A DNA stretch of 64,000 nucleotides from contig PDTX01000003.1 in the NCBI GenBank assembly GCA_002749065.1, forward strand, positions 62,001 through 126,000, read 5' to 3'. The notes under the pieces were generated by a model. That model did no database searches. It saw nothing but the letters and a program-made list of their open reading frames with translations, and was not told where the DNA came from. Below, piece by piece: positions 8,906 through 17,380 of this stretch. Source of the DNA: Bacteroidia bacterium. Lineage in GTDB: Bacteria; Bacteroidota; Bacteroidia; Bacteroidales; CAJPTX01. A program made the translations under genes and the position numbers. Each line of letters opens with the position of its first letter. Within the stretch, counting starts at the first letter, position 1.

Positions 8906-11900
8906 TCAGCCTATCTCCGCCATCAGCCGTATCGTTTCGCCCAGCGCGTGCACGATGCGCGCGTAGTGCTCGATGTCGTCGAAGGACAGGCATCGGGGTG
9001 GCTCGCCCTTCTTTGCCTTGCGGTCCTTGAGCCACTTCTGCGCGGGCTGGTAGCCGCCGATGTAGAGCTCCCAGACCGCCTTCGGCACGCCCTCGAAGTG
9101 CTGGGTGTCGTTGATGTAGACCCGGCCGTCGGCCCAGCGTATTGCTTCCACCGCGCAGTCGCCCTCCACGGGGAAAGTGCATGCCAGTGGCCACGACTGG
9201 GCGTTCTCCATGAGGTGCAGCGCGCGTAGCTGCCCGCCGAGGGTTACCAGCCGCAGGTACTCTTTCCTATCGGTGGGGTAGGGGATGCGCGGGAAGTCTA
9301 TCTTGAGGAATTCCTTGTACCGCTCGCGGTAAGTGAGTGAGTGGAGCGTGGCGTAGATGTAGTCAAAGAGCTGGAGGGGCTCGACCATTTCGTCGAGGGC
9401 CTGTTCGATTTTGGATAGCTCGGCGGGATTGAGGTTGGGGACGAGGCGGTGGGGGGAGGGGGTTGCTTCTGACATGCTGAGCTCCAGCGCGGAGGTGGAT
9501 TCGAGGTGGTAGAGGGGGAAGGCGTAGTCACCGCCCTGCGTGCCCGGGCTAGACCAGCTTCTGAAGTCGATGATATTCCTCGACACGAAGCAGGGTGCGG
9601 ATGCATCTTTTGGATGACCGAGCTTGCATATCAGGGCCAAATTCTGAGGATGTGACAGGTGAAAAAAATTTTCGAATCGTGGCCTGGCCACGATTCCGTT
9701 TGTAGTACCTGTGTAGTAGAGGAATTTCGTGTCGAAGGGGCGGTAGCCTATTGGTCGGATGAGCTCGGGCTTTAGGGTCTGGCCTACATCTGCCTTTGCC
9801 CGGGCGATGGACCAGTCGCGGGTGTCCGTCAGGCCATACTTGGTCCGCAGTTCCTCCTCTGGTAGGGCGATGAGGTCCCTGATGCGCCTCTCTACCTGCT
9901 TGGGACTATCGCAGATGAGGAAGGCATCCTTCGTGGTGACTATGCCGACTGAGCTTTGTGGTATTAGCTCGTTGATGGCGAAGCTCGCCTGGTATTCCTC
10001 CTCCAGCTCGAAATCCTTGGGCACGAAGAAGTACTGCGGGGCCCTGGGCTGCAGCTCCTGCCATGGCACGCTGCCCAGGCTACCCGCATCTAGGTAAGCA
10101 AACTTATCCTCCCTCGTGCCGAGTAGCTCGTGGTGGAATACGCAGCCCATTCCTTTCCCTTTTGTTCCAGAGCTCACGAAGATGCCGATGCTCACCCCCT
10201 GCATGATGTCGAAGACGTTCTCATCCTTGCCACCGTCGCGGGTGGTCTCCCTCTTGCGGGCGTTGCCGTGGAGGTCGAGGAGGTAGATCGTGTCGAAGGT
10301 CCGGAGCAGCTGCCATCGCATGCCGCGGAAGGTGGGGTTGTCGAGGTAGCCGTGGGGGGTGATGAAGGCCAGCACGCCGCCCTCGGGGTTGCGCTCAATG
10401 TAGTGCTGGCCCATGCGGATGAACTTCACGTAGTCGTCATTGAGCCACTTGGGGTTGCGCTCGTCGAGCTTCCGCAGGCCGCCCGGCTCGGTCTTGTAGC
10501 TCTGCATTAGGTCCATTATCCATTGGCTCTTGTTGGTGCTCGCGCCGTTGTAGGGCGGGTTGCCGAGCATGACCATGACGGGAGCGATGCGCTTGATGGC
10601 ATTGGCGGCGTTGGCCTCGCGCGAGAGCCAGGAGGCGAAGAGGTTGCGCGTGTCTGGATGCTCGTTCTCCAACGCATCGGTGAGGTAGATGCGGATGCGG
10701 GGTGTCTGGTCAGGGGGCGGGGTGTAGCCCGTGTTGCGGAGCTGGCTCTCGAGATTGAGGTGCGCAATGGCATAGGGGGCCATGAGCAGCTCGAAGCCGT
10801 AGAGGCGGGGGAGGAGGTGTTGTTCTACGTAGCCCTGCCATGCGCCCTTGTTGCTCTTGAACTTGGTGTGAATCTGGCGCACGACTTCGGCCAGGAAGGT
10901 GCCCGTGCCGGTGGCTGGGTCAAGTATTTGCACGCGGTGGTGGGGGGCGGTGGCCGTGGAGCTGTCAGCCAGGCCCTTGGCCAGCCCGAAGTCACGGATG
11001 AGGATTTCATCCACGGCCCGCACGATGAAGCTGACTACAGATTGAGGGGTATACCATACGCCCTTCGTCTTGCGTAGGTCAGGGTCGTATGCAGTCAGGA
11101 AGTCCTCGTAGAAGTGGATGATGGGGTCGTGGGTCTCGTCGTGCATGACGGCCTGGGTATCCACATAGTTGAAGGTGGTGGCTAGGTCGTCGACTATCCA
11201 CGCATAGCGGGGGTCGAGGTCGAAGGTGGCAATGGTCTGGAATACCTGTCGAAGGAAGGGATTGGACTGGGGGATTAGGGTGGCGGCGTTTTGCCGGGTG
11301 AATTGGTCCCCCGTGCTGTCGTTAATCCGTGCGGCGAAGAGGCCGTAGGTAATGGTCTGGGCGTAGAGGTCGGCGAAGGCGTTCGGGCTGAGGTCGTGGA
11401 TGAGCACGTGGCGGAAGGCCTTGAACTGGTCCACGATGGGAACATTGGTTTCCTCACTCAATGCATCCAGCGGCGACTCCTCCGCCTCTTCATCGAGTTC
11501 GTAGCCGGCGAGAATGCGGTCGATGGTCTGGGCTAGCAACCGCGCCTTCCCGGCCATGATCTGGGCCAGCTGCTGTGCGGAGGCGATGCCCTGGGGCTGG
11601 GCGATGCGGATGTGGCCCACCACCAGCTCCATGAACTTCCCCTCGTTCTCCTTGATGTGTACGATTTTGCCCCCTTTGAGCTCCCCGATGCGCACGCTGT
11701 CGACGAATTCGCCCCCCTGGTAGACGTGGAAGTCGAGGTAGTCGGTGAATATCAGGTTCTCGAGCGCCTCTTTGTACCTATCGAATTGCTCCCGGTTGGC
11801 CCTCCGGCCATCGAGGTCGGGGTCGCCGATGTCCTTGGCCTCGATGAAGGCCACGGTGAGCTTGCTGCCCCTCGCGCTGATGATGTAGTCGGGCGCGCCG

Positions 11901-12049
11901 CAGGCGATGCGCTTGGGCTCGTTGGTGGTGCTGTGGCCGGGGAGTAGGGCGGTGAGCAGGCCCTGTAGGTGAGGTCGGTAGGAGTGCTCGGTGGCCTTGC
12001 CCTGCTGGAGGGTGGCGTTGAGCTGCTGGATGTATTCCTTGATGGTCAT
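8906..12049 (-). CDS. Single-chain restriction-modification-type protein: N-terminal PD-(D/E)XK-like nuclease, N6-adenine methyltransferase, C-terminal specificity region ('type ISP'/IIG-like, no helicase visible)
   Basis: PDYIISARGSKLTVAFIEAKDIG nuclease-like motif; DPATGTGTFLAEVV SAM motif; LGNPPYNG catalytic NPPY; start chosen at MTIKEYIQQL (12049). Confidence 0.85.
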   Translation of the reverse strand: MTIKEYIQQLNATLQQGKATEHSYRPHLQGLLTALLPGHSTTNEPKRIACGAPDYIISARGSKLTVAFIEAKDIGDPDLDGRRANREQFDRYKEALENLIFTDYLDFHVYQGGEFVDSVRIGELKGGKIVHIKENEGKFMELVVGHIRIAQPQGIASAQQLAQIMAGKARLLAQTIDRILAGYELDEEAEESPLDALSEETNVPIVDQFKAFRHVLIHDLSPNAFADLYAQTITYGLFAARINDSTGDQFTRQNAATLIPQSNPFLRQVFQTIATFDLDPRYAWIVDDLATTFNYVDTQAVMHDETHDPIIHFYEDFLTAYDPDLRKTKGVWYTPQSVVSFIVRAVDEILIRDFGLAKGLADSSTATAPHHRVQILDPATGTGTFLAEVVRQIHTKFKSNKGAWQGYVEQHLLPRLYGFELLMAPYAIAHLNLESQLRNTGYTPPPDQTPRIRIYLTDALENEHPDTRNLFASWLSREANAANAIKRIAPVMVMLGNPPYNGASTNKSQWIMDLMQSYKTEPGGLRKLDERNPKWLNDDYVKFIRMGQHYIERNPEGGVLAFITPHGYLDNPTFRGMRWQLLRTFDTIYLLDLHGNARKRETTRDGGKDENVFDIMQGVSIGIFVSSGTKGKGMGCVFHHELLGTREDKFAYLDAGSLGSVPWQELQPRAPQYFFVPKDFELEEEYQASFAINELIPQSSVGIVTTKDAFLICDSPKQVERRIRDLIALPEEELRTKYGLTDTRDWSIARAKADVGQTLKPELIRPIGYRPFDTKFLYYTGTTNGIVARPRFENFFHLSHPQNLALICKLGHPKDASAPCFVSRNIIDFRSWSSPGTQGGDYAFPLYHLESTSALELSMSEATPSPHRLVPNLNPAELSKIEQALDEMVEPLQLFDYIYATLHSLTYRERYKEFLKIDFPRIPYPTDRKEYLRLVTLGGQLRALHLMENAQSWPLACTFPVEGDCAVEAIRWADGRVYINDTQHFEGVPKAVWELYIGGYQPAQKWLKDRKAKKGEPPRCLSFDDIEHYARIVHALGETIRLMAEIG
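9674..9696. repeat. 23-bp perfect palindrome (11-1-11) inside the methyltransferase CDS
   Basis: GAATCGTGGCC T GGCCACGATTC. Confidence 0.9.
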
Positions 12050-12080
12050 GCGGCGCTTGCTTTTCGGGCGTAAAGGTAGG

Positions 12081-12117
12081 GAAAAAGGGGCTACGTGGAA
12101 TGCCCCACATAGCCCCT
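12081..12117 (-). terminator. Intrinsic terminator of the pseudouridine synthase gene
   Basis: Minus strand: AGGGGCTATGTGG ggcatt CCACGTAGCCCCT followed by TTTTTC; 13-bp stem with one G-T-type mismatch. Confidence 0.8.
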
Positions 12118-12141
12118 CCAATTCTGGTCTATGGCCGATGC

Positions 12142-14064
12142 CTAGTGGTACCGGCCCATCTTCAGCATGGCGATCTCATCCTCCTCCAGGAAGCGCCACT
12201 CCCCGCGGGGGAGGTTCTTCTTGGTCAGCCCGGCGTAGTACACCCGGTCGAGCTTCACCACCTTGTAGTCCAGCGCCTCGAAGAGCCGACGGACCACCCG
12301 GTTCTGCCCGGAGTGCAGCTCCACGCCCACCACCGACTTGTCCTCGGGTCGGGTGTAGTCGATGCTATCCACCCTCACCACGCCCACCTCGGTCTCGATG
12401 CCCTCCAGGAGCCGCGCCATGTCGTCCTGGGTCACGTTCCTGTCCAGCCCCACCTCGTAGATCTTGCTCTTGGCGTAGGAGGGGTGGGTGAGCTGCTCGG
12501 TGAGCTCCCCGTCGTTGGTCATGAGCAGCAGGCCGGTGGTGTTGCGGTCTAGCCGACCGACGGGGTACACCCGCTCGGAGCATGCCCCCTCGATGATGTC
12601 GAGCACGGTGCGCCCGGCGTTCGGATCCTCCAGGGTGCAGAAGCAGTCCTTGGGCTTGTTCATCAGGATGTACACCTTGCGCTCCCGCTTCAGCACCTCC
12701 CCCTTGAAGGTGATTTCCTGCTCGGCCGGGGTGACCTTCGTGCCGAGGGTGGTGACCACCTGCCCGTCGACCATCACCTCGCCCTGCTCTATGAGTAGGT
12801 CGGCGTCCCGCCGCGCGCATACCCCGCAGTGGGCTATGTAGCGGTTGAGGCGCATGGGCTTCGTGGGGTCAAATACGGCCACGGGTTGCTCCTGCTTCTT
12901 CCTGCGGGGCCTGCGGTCATCCCGACGGTCGAAGCGGTCATCGGAGCGTTCGAAGCGCCCCGCCCCGCGGCGTGAAAAGCGGTTGTCCCTCCTGTCGTCC
13001 CTTCCGTACCTGCTCTCCCTTCTATCGTCCCTTCCGTACCTACTTTCCCTCCTATCATCCCTACTTTCCCTCCTATCATCCCTTCCGAACCGACTTTCCC
13101 TTCTGTCGTCCCTTCCATACCTGCTTTCCCTTCTATCGTCCCTTCCGTACCGGCTTTCCCTTCTATCGTCCCTTCCGTACCGGCTTTCCCTTCTGTCGTC
13201 CCTTCCGAACCGGCTCTCCCTTCTGTCGTCCCTTCCGTATCGGCTCTCCCTCCTATCGTCCCTTCCATACCTGCTCTCCCTTCTATCGTCCCTTCCGTAT
13301 CGGCTCTCCCTCCTATCGTCCCTTCCATACCTGCTCTCCCTCCTGTCGTCGCTTCCGTATCGGCTCTCCCTCCTGTCGTCCCTTCCGTACCTGCTCTCCC
13401 TCCTGTCATCGCTTCCGAACCTGCTTTCCCTTCTGTCGTCCCTTCCATACCTGCTCTCCCTTCTATCGTCGCTTCCGAACCTGCTCTCCCTCCTGTCGTC
13501 CCTTCCGAACCTGCTCTCCCTTCTATCATCGCTTCCATACCTGCTTTCCCTTCTGTCATCGCTTCCGTACCTGCTCTCCCTCCTGTCATCGCTTCCGAAC
13601 CGGCTCTCCCTTCTATCGTCCCTTCCGAACCGGCTTTCCCTCCTGTCGTCCCTTCCATACCGACTTTCCCTTCTATCGTCCCTTTCGAACCGGCTCTCCC
13701 TCCTGTCGTCCCGCCTATCATCCCGACGCTCAGGCCGCCGTCCCCCCATCATCCGCTCCTCCTCGCTATCGTAGGGTTGCTGCGGCTCGGGTTCGGGCGT
13801 CGCGGGCTGCACGTAGTTGAACTCCCGTTTAGCTGTCCGTGGGCGGTAGCTGCCCGACTCCTCACGGCGGGCAGGGCGCTCCGCGTACTCGCGTCGCTCC
13901 TCCCTTTCGTCCTGCGCCCTCTCCTCTCGGGGGGCCATCGTAGCGCGCCGGGTGCGCGGCATGTACTGCCGGGCTGGCTCCTCGCTACGGCCACGTCCGC
14001 TTCGGCCATCCTCCCGACGGTCACCGCGGCTCCTTCTGCTCATTCTGTCTTCCATGTAGTCCAA
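12142..14064 (-). CDS. RsuA/RluB-family rRNA pseudouridine synthase with very long Arg-rich repetitive N-terminal extension
   Basis: S4-like MRLNRYIAHCGVCARRDADLLIEQGEV, catalytic VGRLDRNTTGLLLMTNDGELTEQLTHPSYAKSKIYEV; N-terminus with ~25 DDRRESR(Y/F)G(R/S) units. Confidence 0.9.
   Translation of the reverse strand: MDYMEDRMSRRSRGDRREDGRSGRGRSEEPARQYMPRTRRATMAPREERAQDEREERREYAERPARREESGSYRPRTAKREFNYVQPATPEPEPQQPYDSEEERMMGGRRPERRDDRRDDRRESRFERDDRRESRYGRDDRRESRFGRDDRRESRFGSDDRRESRYGSDDRRESRYGSDDRRESRFGRDDRRESRFGSDDRRESRYGRDDRRESRFGSDDRRESRYGRDDRRESRYGSDDRRESRYGRDDRRESRYGRDDRRESRYGRDDRRESRYGRDDRRESRFGRDDRRESRYGRDDRRESRYGRDDRRESRYGRDDRRESRFGRDDRRESRDDRRESRYGRDDRRESRYGRDDRRDNRFSRRGAGRFERSDDRFDRRDDRRPRRKKQEQPVAVFDPTKPMRLNRYIAHCGVCARRDADLLIEQGEVMVDGQVVTTLGTKVTPAEQEITFKGEVLKRERKVYILMNKPKDCFCTLEDPNAGRTVLDIIEGACSERVYPVGRLDRNTTGLLLMTNDGELTEQLTHPSYAKSKIYEVGLDRNVTQDDMARLLEGIETEVGVVRVDSIDYTRPEDKSVVGVELHSGQNRVVRRLFEALDYKVVKLDRVYYAGLTKKNLPRGEWRFLEEDEIAMLKMGRYH
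12980..13715 (-). repeat. 30-bp in-frame minisatellite, ~25 units, encoding DDRRESR(Y/F)G(R/S)
   Basis: Period-30 repetition visible as near-identical half-lines from 12980 to 13715; one shortened unit (DDRRESR only) near 13020-13080. Confidence 0.95.
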
Positions 14065-14117
14065 ATTTCTCTTCTGTTACTTGCTATAGAACTGTTGTAG
14101 CATTTGTTAATCCGCGG

Positions 14118-14125
14118 CAAAGGTA
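14118..14125 (-). promoter_or_regulatory. Candidate -7 box TACCTTTG (minus strand) for the pseudouridine synthase gene
   Basis: CAAAGGTA on plus strand in the divergent intergenic region. Confidence 0.5.
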
Positions 14126-14216
14126 CTAACTTTCGCCCACAATCCCGTACCACGAGGGGCTTCGCCCGGGCGTGGCCCACCGTGGATGGTCAAAACAAGC
14201 TAAAAATCTCTGGAGA

Positions 14217-15077
14217 ATGCAGCACGCTAAAACGCCCACAGTGGCGCTGGTGTACGACTTCGACGGCACCCTCTCGCCCAAGAACATGCAGGAGTACGAC
14301 TACCTCAAGGCCATCGGCGTGGCCAGCTCGGAGGACTTCTGGGACAAGTGCGCCCGCATGGTCCAGCAGTACAACGCCAGCAACATACTCTGCTACATGA
14401 AGCTCATGCTCGACAAGGCCCGGGCCGAGGGCGTGAGCCTCAAGCGCGAGCAGTTCCGCGCCTTCGGCGCGTCGGTGGAGCTCTACCCCGGCGTGCTCGA
14501 GTGGTTCGGCCACATCAACAGCCTGGGCCAGGAGCTCGGCCTGCGCATCGAGCACTACATCAACTCCTCCGGCCTGGCCGAGATGATAGAGGGCACTCCC
14601 ATCGCCCAGCACTTCCGCCAGATATACGCCTGCTCCTTCATGTACATCGACGGGGTGGCCCAGTGGCCCGCCGTGGCCGTCGACTTCACCACCAAGACCC
14701 AGTTCCTCTTCATGATTAACAAGGGGATTGAGCGCGTATCCGAGAACCGCCGGGTCAACGACTACCTCGCCGAGGCCCACCGGCCCGTCCCCTTCAAGCA
14801 CATGATATACTTCGGCGACGGGGAGACCGACATCCCCTGCATGCGCCTGGTCAAGCAGCAGGGCGGGAACTCCATCGCCGTCTACGCCCCCGGCAACCAC
14901 GCCAAGCAGCAGGCCGCCCGCGGGCTCATGCGCGACGACCGGGTGAACTTCGCCTCACCGGCCGACTACTCCCAGAACGGGCAGCTCTACTGCATCGTGC
15001 ACGCCATACTCCAGAAGATAAAATTCGGCCATGAGTTCGACACCCTCCAGCGGGAGAACCGCCAGGAGTACTCCTAA
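14217..15077 (+). CDS. HAD-superfamily hydrolase
   Basis: VYDFDGTLSPKN motif I; HMIYFGDGETDIPCMRLVK motif IV; start chosen at MQHAKTPTV. Confidence 0.85.
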   Translation: MQHAKTPTVALVYDFDGTLSPKNMQEYDYLKAIGVASSEDFWDKCARMVQQYNASNILCYMKLMLDKARAEGVSLKREQFRAFGASVELYPGVLEWFGHINSLGQELGLRIEHYINSSGLAEMIEGTPIAQHFRQIYACSFMYIDGVAQWPAVAVDFTTKTQFLFMINKGIERVSENRRVNDYLAEAHRPVPFKHMIYFGDGETDIPCMRLVKQQGGNSIAVYAPGNHAKQQAARGLMRDDRVNFASPADYSQNGQLYCIVHAILQKIKFGHEFDTLQRENRQEYS

Positions 15078-15108
15078 ACCCCCTCACCCCAAACGGACAC
15101 CCCACGCC

Positions 15109-15540
15109 ATGAGGAGACTGCTATGCCTACTCGCCCTGCTGCCCATGCTCCAGGCCGCGCGCGTCGCCGAACCCCCCTTCGCGCAGACGACTTCGTCGAC
15201 AATATCGCCGAGGTGCAGCACGCGCTGCATGGCCCGCTGAGCCCTTGGTGAACCTCCTGTCGATAGCCCCCTAGGGGCGCTGGAGGTGTACCGCGCTGCG
15301 CACGTGGCCCGGAGCATCCCGCCCCGGGAGATGGCTCGTCGGGCCCATGCCCATCAGGCGGGCGGGATGCTGCTCTCGGCCCGTCGGCTCAACGGCGGCA
15401 CGTGGGAGGTAACCCAGAACGGCTACTACAGCATCTACCGCTTCGTGTACGACCCACGGTCAGGTGCGTGCTGCGCGTGGAGGTATGGAAGAGGCGGGAG
15501 TGACTATTGCTTCTATATCTACCGGACATGCCCTATGTAA
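15109..15540 (+). pseudogene. Interrupted small exported protein (signal peptide then Cys-rich C-terminus), in-frame TGA at 15238-15240
   Basis: MRRLLCLLALLPMLQAARVAEPP... and ...LEVYRAAHVARSIPPREMARRAHAHQAGGMLLSARRLNGGTWEVTQNGYYSIYRFVYDPRSGACCAWRYGRGGSDYCFYIYRTCPM are in the same frame, separated by a TGA; a +1 frame over the middle reads DDFVDNIAEVQHALHGPLSPW. Confidence 0.5.
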
Positions 15541-15643
15541 CGCATAGCCGGTAGGGATTGTCACATGGTATTCTGTGGAGGGCTCCACTCTGTTGAAATC
15601 GATGCCTATGGCTGGTCTGGTGCAGGACATTATGGAGGGAGGC

Positions 15644-16243
15644 TTATTCCGTGGATTTCTCACCTAGATTAATGCCGATAGCCTTAGCAAAATCTCTGAG
15701 CTCTTCGTCATTGTTTAGCGTATCCATCCCTTCGATTTTCTCTTTAAAATCAGCGGCATCTGCTTCAGCGGCATTGACTACGGAGATATAAAATTCCGCA
15801 TTGGCTAGTATGAGTTTACGGCATCTATCATCATCTACCACTTTCCCAAGAATTCGTCTTGTGAATTTTTTAGCATTTTCGTCTACAACACCCCATTGCC
15901 TAAACAGTGATTCGAAGAGCAGAAACTCCTCTTCGCTTATGTTCTTATTGTTCTCATTGCTACAATAGTGGTCTATGATATCTTTTAGAGTGGGAGTCCA
16001 ATCTTCATTTCCTGCCTTATGGAACAGCTTGAACTGGAACGACCCCATGCTCGGTACTTCTATCTTGTCCTCAGCAATTTCTTGTAGTTTTAATTTTAGT
16101 GTATTTTTTAGTGATTTAGTCGGTTCCATTAGATTATTTTGAAGGTATATAGCTAGCATTTCGTATATGTAGGAACTATCTTCTTGTCCTTCTCTGTATC
16201 CGCCGTATTCTTTGTTCCATTTCTTCTCATCTTGTGATTTTAG
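15644..16243 (-). pseudogene. AT-rich gene of unknown function, 5' end removed at an ISL3-type terminus
   Basis: The 171-aa ORF stays open upstream of its first ATG for 28 codons (LKSQDEKKWNKEYGGYREGQEDSSYIYE) exactly to the IS end at 16244. Confidence 0.6.
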
Positions 16244-16560
16244 GGCTCTTCGTCAGAAAGTGTACTCTTGATTTGTACCGTAGATTATCAACCGGATAAA
16301 CTCCTTATTCCTAAAGCCATAGGCGCGCCGGAATAGCGTCCGGAAAAGGTTGTTCTTGCCCTCTAGCATACCTGAGCTAATTTGATACTTGCAGAAAGCT
16401 ATGATGCCATCTCGATGTTGCTGCAATGAATTTGACAGCGCATTGAAACTACTGGCTCCCAAATTCTTAGCCATTTCAATGCATGTATCAAGCGTAGAAA
16501 CAGCCTTAAGCATTGACGGTTGCTGAATTGCCTTCCGATACCCTAGTAAATCCCCCTGTC
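16244..16560 (-). mobile_element. ISL3-family insertion sequence remnant: terminal inverted-repeat end plus C-terminal ~100 codons of transposase
   Basis: GGCTCTTCG... terminus at 16244, transposase stop at 16253-16255 immediately inside it; SSGMLEGKNNLFRTLFRRAYGFRNKEFIRLIIY matches the ISL3 transposase C-terminus pattern; inner boundary approximate. Confidence 0.75.
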
Positions 16561-17190
16561 CCAGCTCCCCCCCTCGCGCCGCACCGGCACTTTCAGCCCC
16601 GTGTAGGCCAGGTAGCGGTACATGGTCCCCGGCGCAACGCCCACCCGCTTCGCCATCTTCACAACGGACATGCCCCCATCCAGCGCCTTGGATATCCAAT
16701 CATGCCTCCTTACGCACTTGGGGTTCAGCTGGCTACGCCGCCCAAGCGGCCTCCCCAGCTTTACCCCCTCAGCCCGCCGCCGCGCCAGGGCCTCCTGCGT
16801 CCTGGTGCTGATGAGCTCCCGCTCCACCTCCGCGCAGAGACCCAGCGAGAAGGCCAGCACCTTGCTCTGCAGGTCGTCGGTCAGGCAGTAGCCCTCCTTG
16901 ATGGTCCGTACGCAGCAGCGCTTCTGCATGCACCCATTCAGTATCTCCATTATCATGAACAGGTTGCGCCCCAGGCGGGAGAGCTCGGTGCAGAGGATGG
17001 TGTCCCCCTCCTCGAGCGCCTCGAGGACACCCCCGAGCTTCCGCTCGCCGTAGGCCCGCGTCCCGCTGATGGTCTCCTCCACCCAGCTATCCACCGCGAG
17101 CCCCTCCCGCTTGCAGTACTCGCCTATCTCGTAGCGCTGGTTCTCCACCGTCTGCTTATCGCTGCTGACGCGGATGTAGCCGTATATCAT
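16543..17190 (-). CDS. Serine site-specific recombinase, resolvase/invertase family, resembling Bacteroides Mpi master DNA invertase
   Basis: MIYGYIRVSSDKQTVENQRYEI, catalytic Ser in VSSDKQ, ELSRLGRNLFMIMEILN, QSKVLAFSLGLCAEVERELISTRTQEAL, C-terminal HTH (VVKMAKRVGVAPGTMYRYL). Confidence 0.9.
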   Translation of the reverse strand: MIYGYIRVSSDKQTVENQRYEIGEYCKREGLAVDSWVEETISGTRAYGERKLGGVLEALEEGDTILCTELSRLGRNLFMIMEILNGCMQKRCCVRTIKEGYCLTDDLQSKVLAFSLGLCAEVERELISTRTQEALARRRAEGVKLGRPLGRRSQLNPKCVRRHDWISKALDGGMSVVKMAKRVGVAPGTMYRYLAYTGLKVPVRREGGSWDRGIY

Positions 17191-17380
17191 TCTTCCCCCT
17201 CCCTGATTTCCCCGCCACCCGGCAGAATGCGGTTTGTACCCCTTGAACTCTCCCCGCGAATATACCCCACCTTCGCCACGCCCCCGTGGGGCCATCGGCC
17301 CATCGGGGAGCGCGCAGCCCGCCGGATTTTTCCTACCTTAGCGCGCCCGCCCACCGTGTAACACCTGAACCGTGCTCCGT

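Noticed and set aside
12288-12300. CGAAGAGCC inside the pseudouridine synthase gene as the missing second ISL3 end
   Set aside because: Only a 9-bp match within a conserved coding region (LFEALDYK) and in core sequence; most likely chance.
12834-13820. Long open reading frames in other frames and on the plus strand across the minisatellite (e.g. 12845-13774 +, 12972-13820 +, 12834-13721 -)
   Set aside because: A stop-free repeat unit whose length is a multiple of 3 keeps every lucky frame open; these are frame shadows of the DDRRESR repeat, not independent genes.
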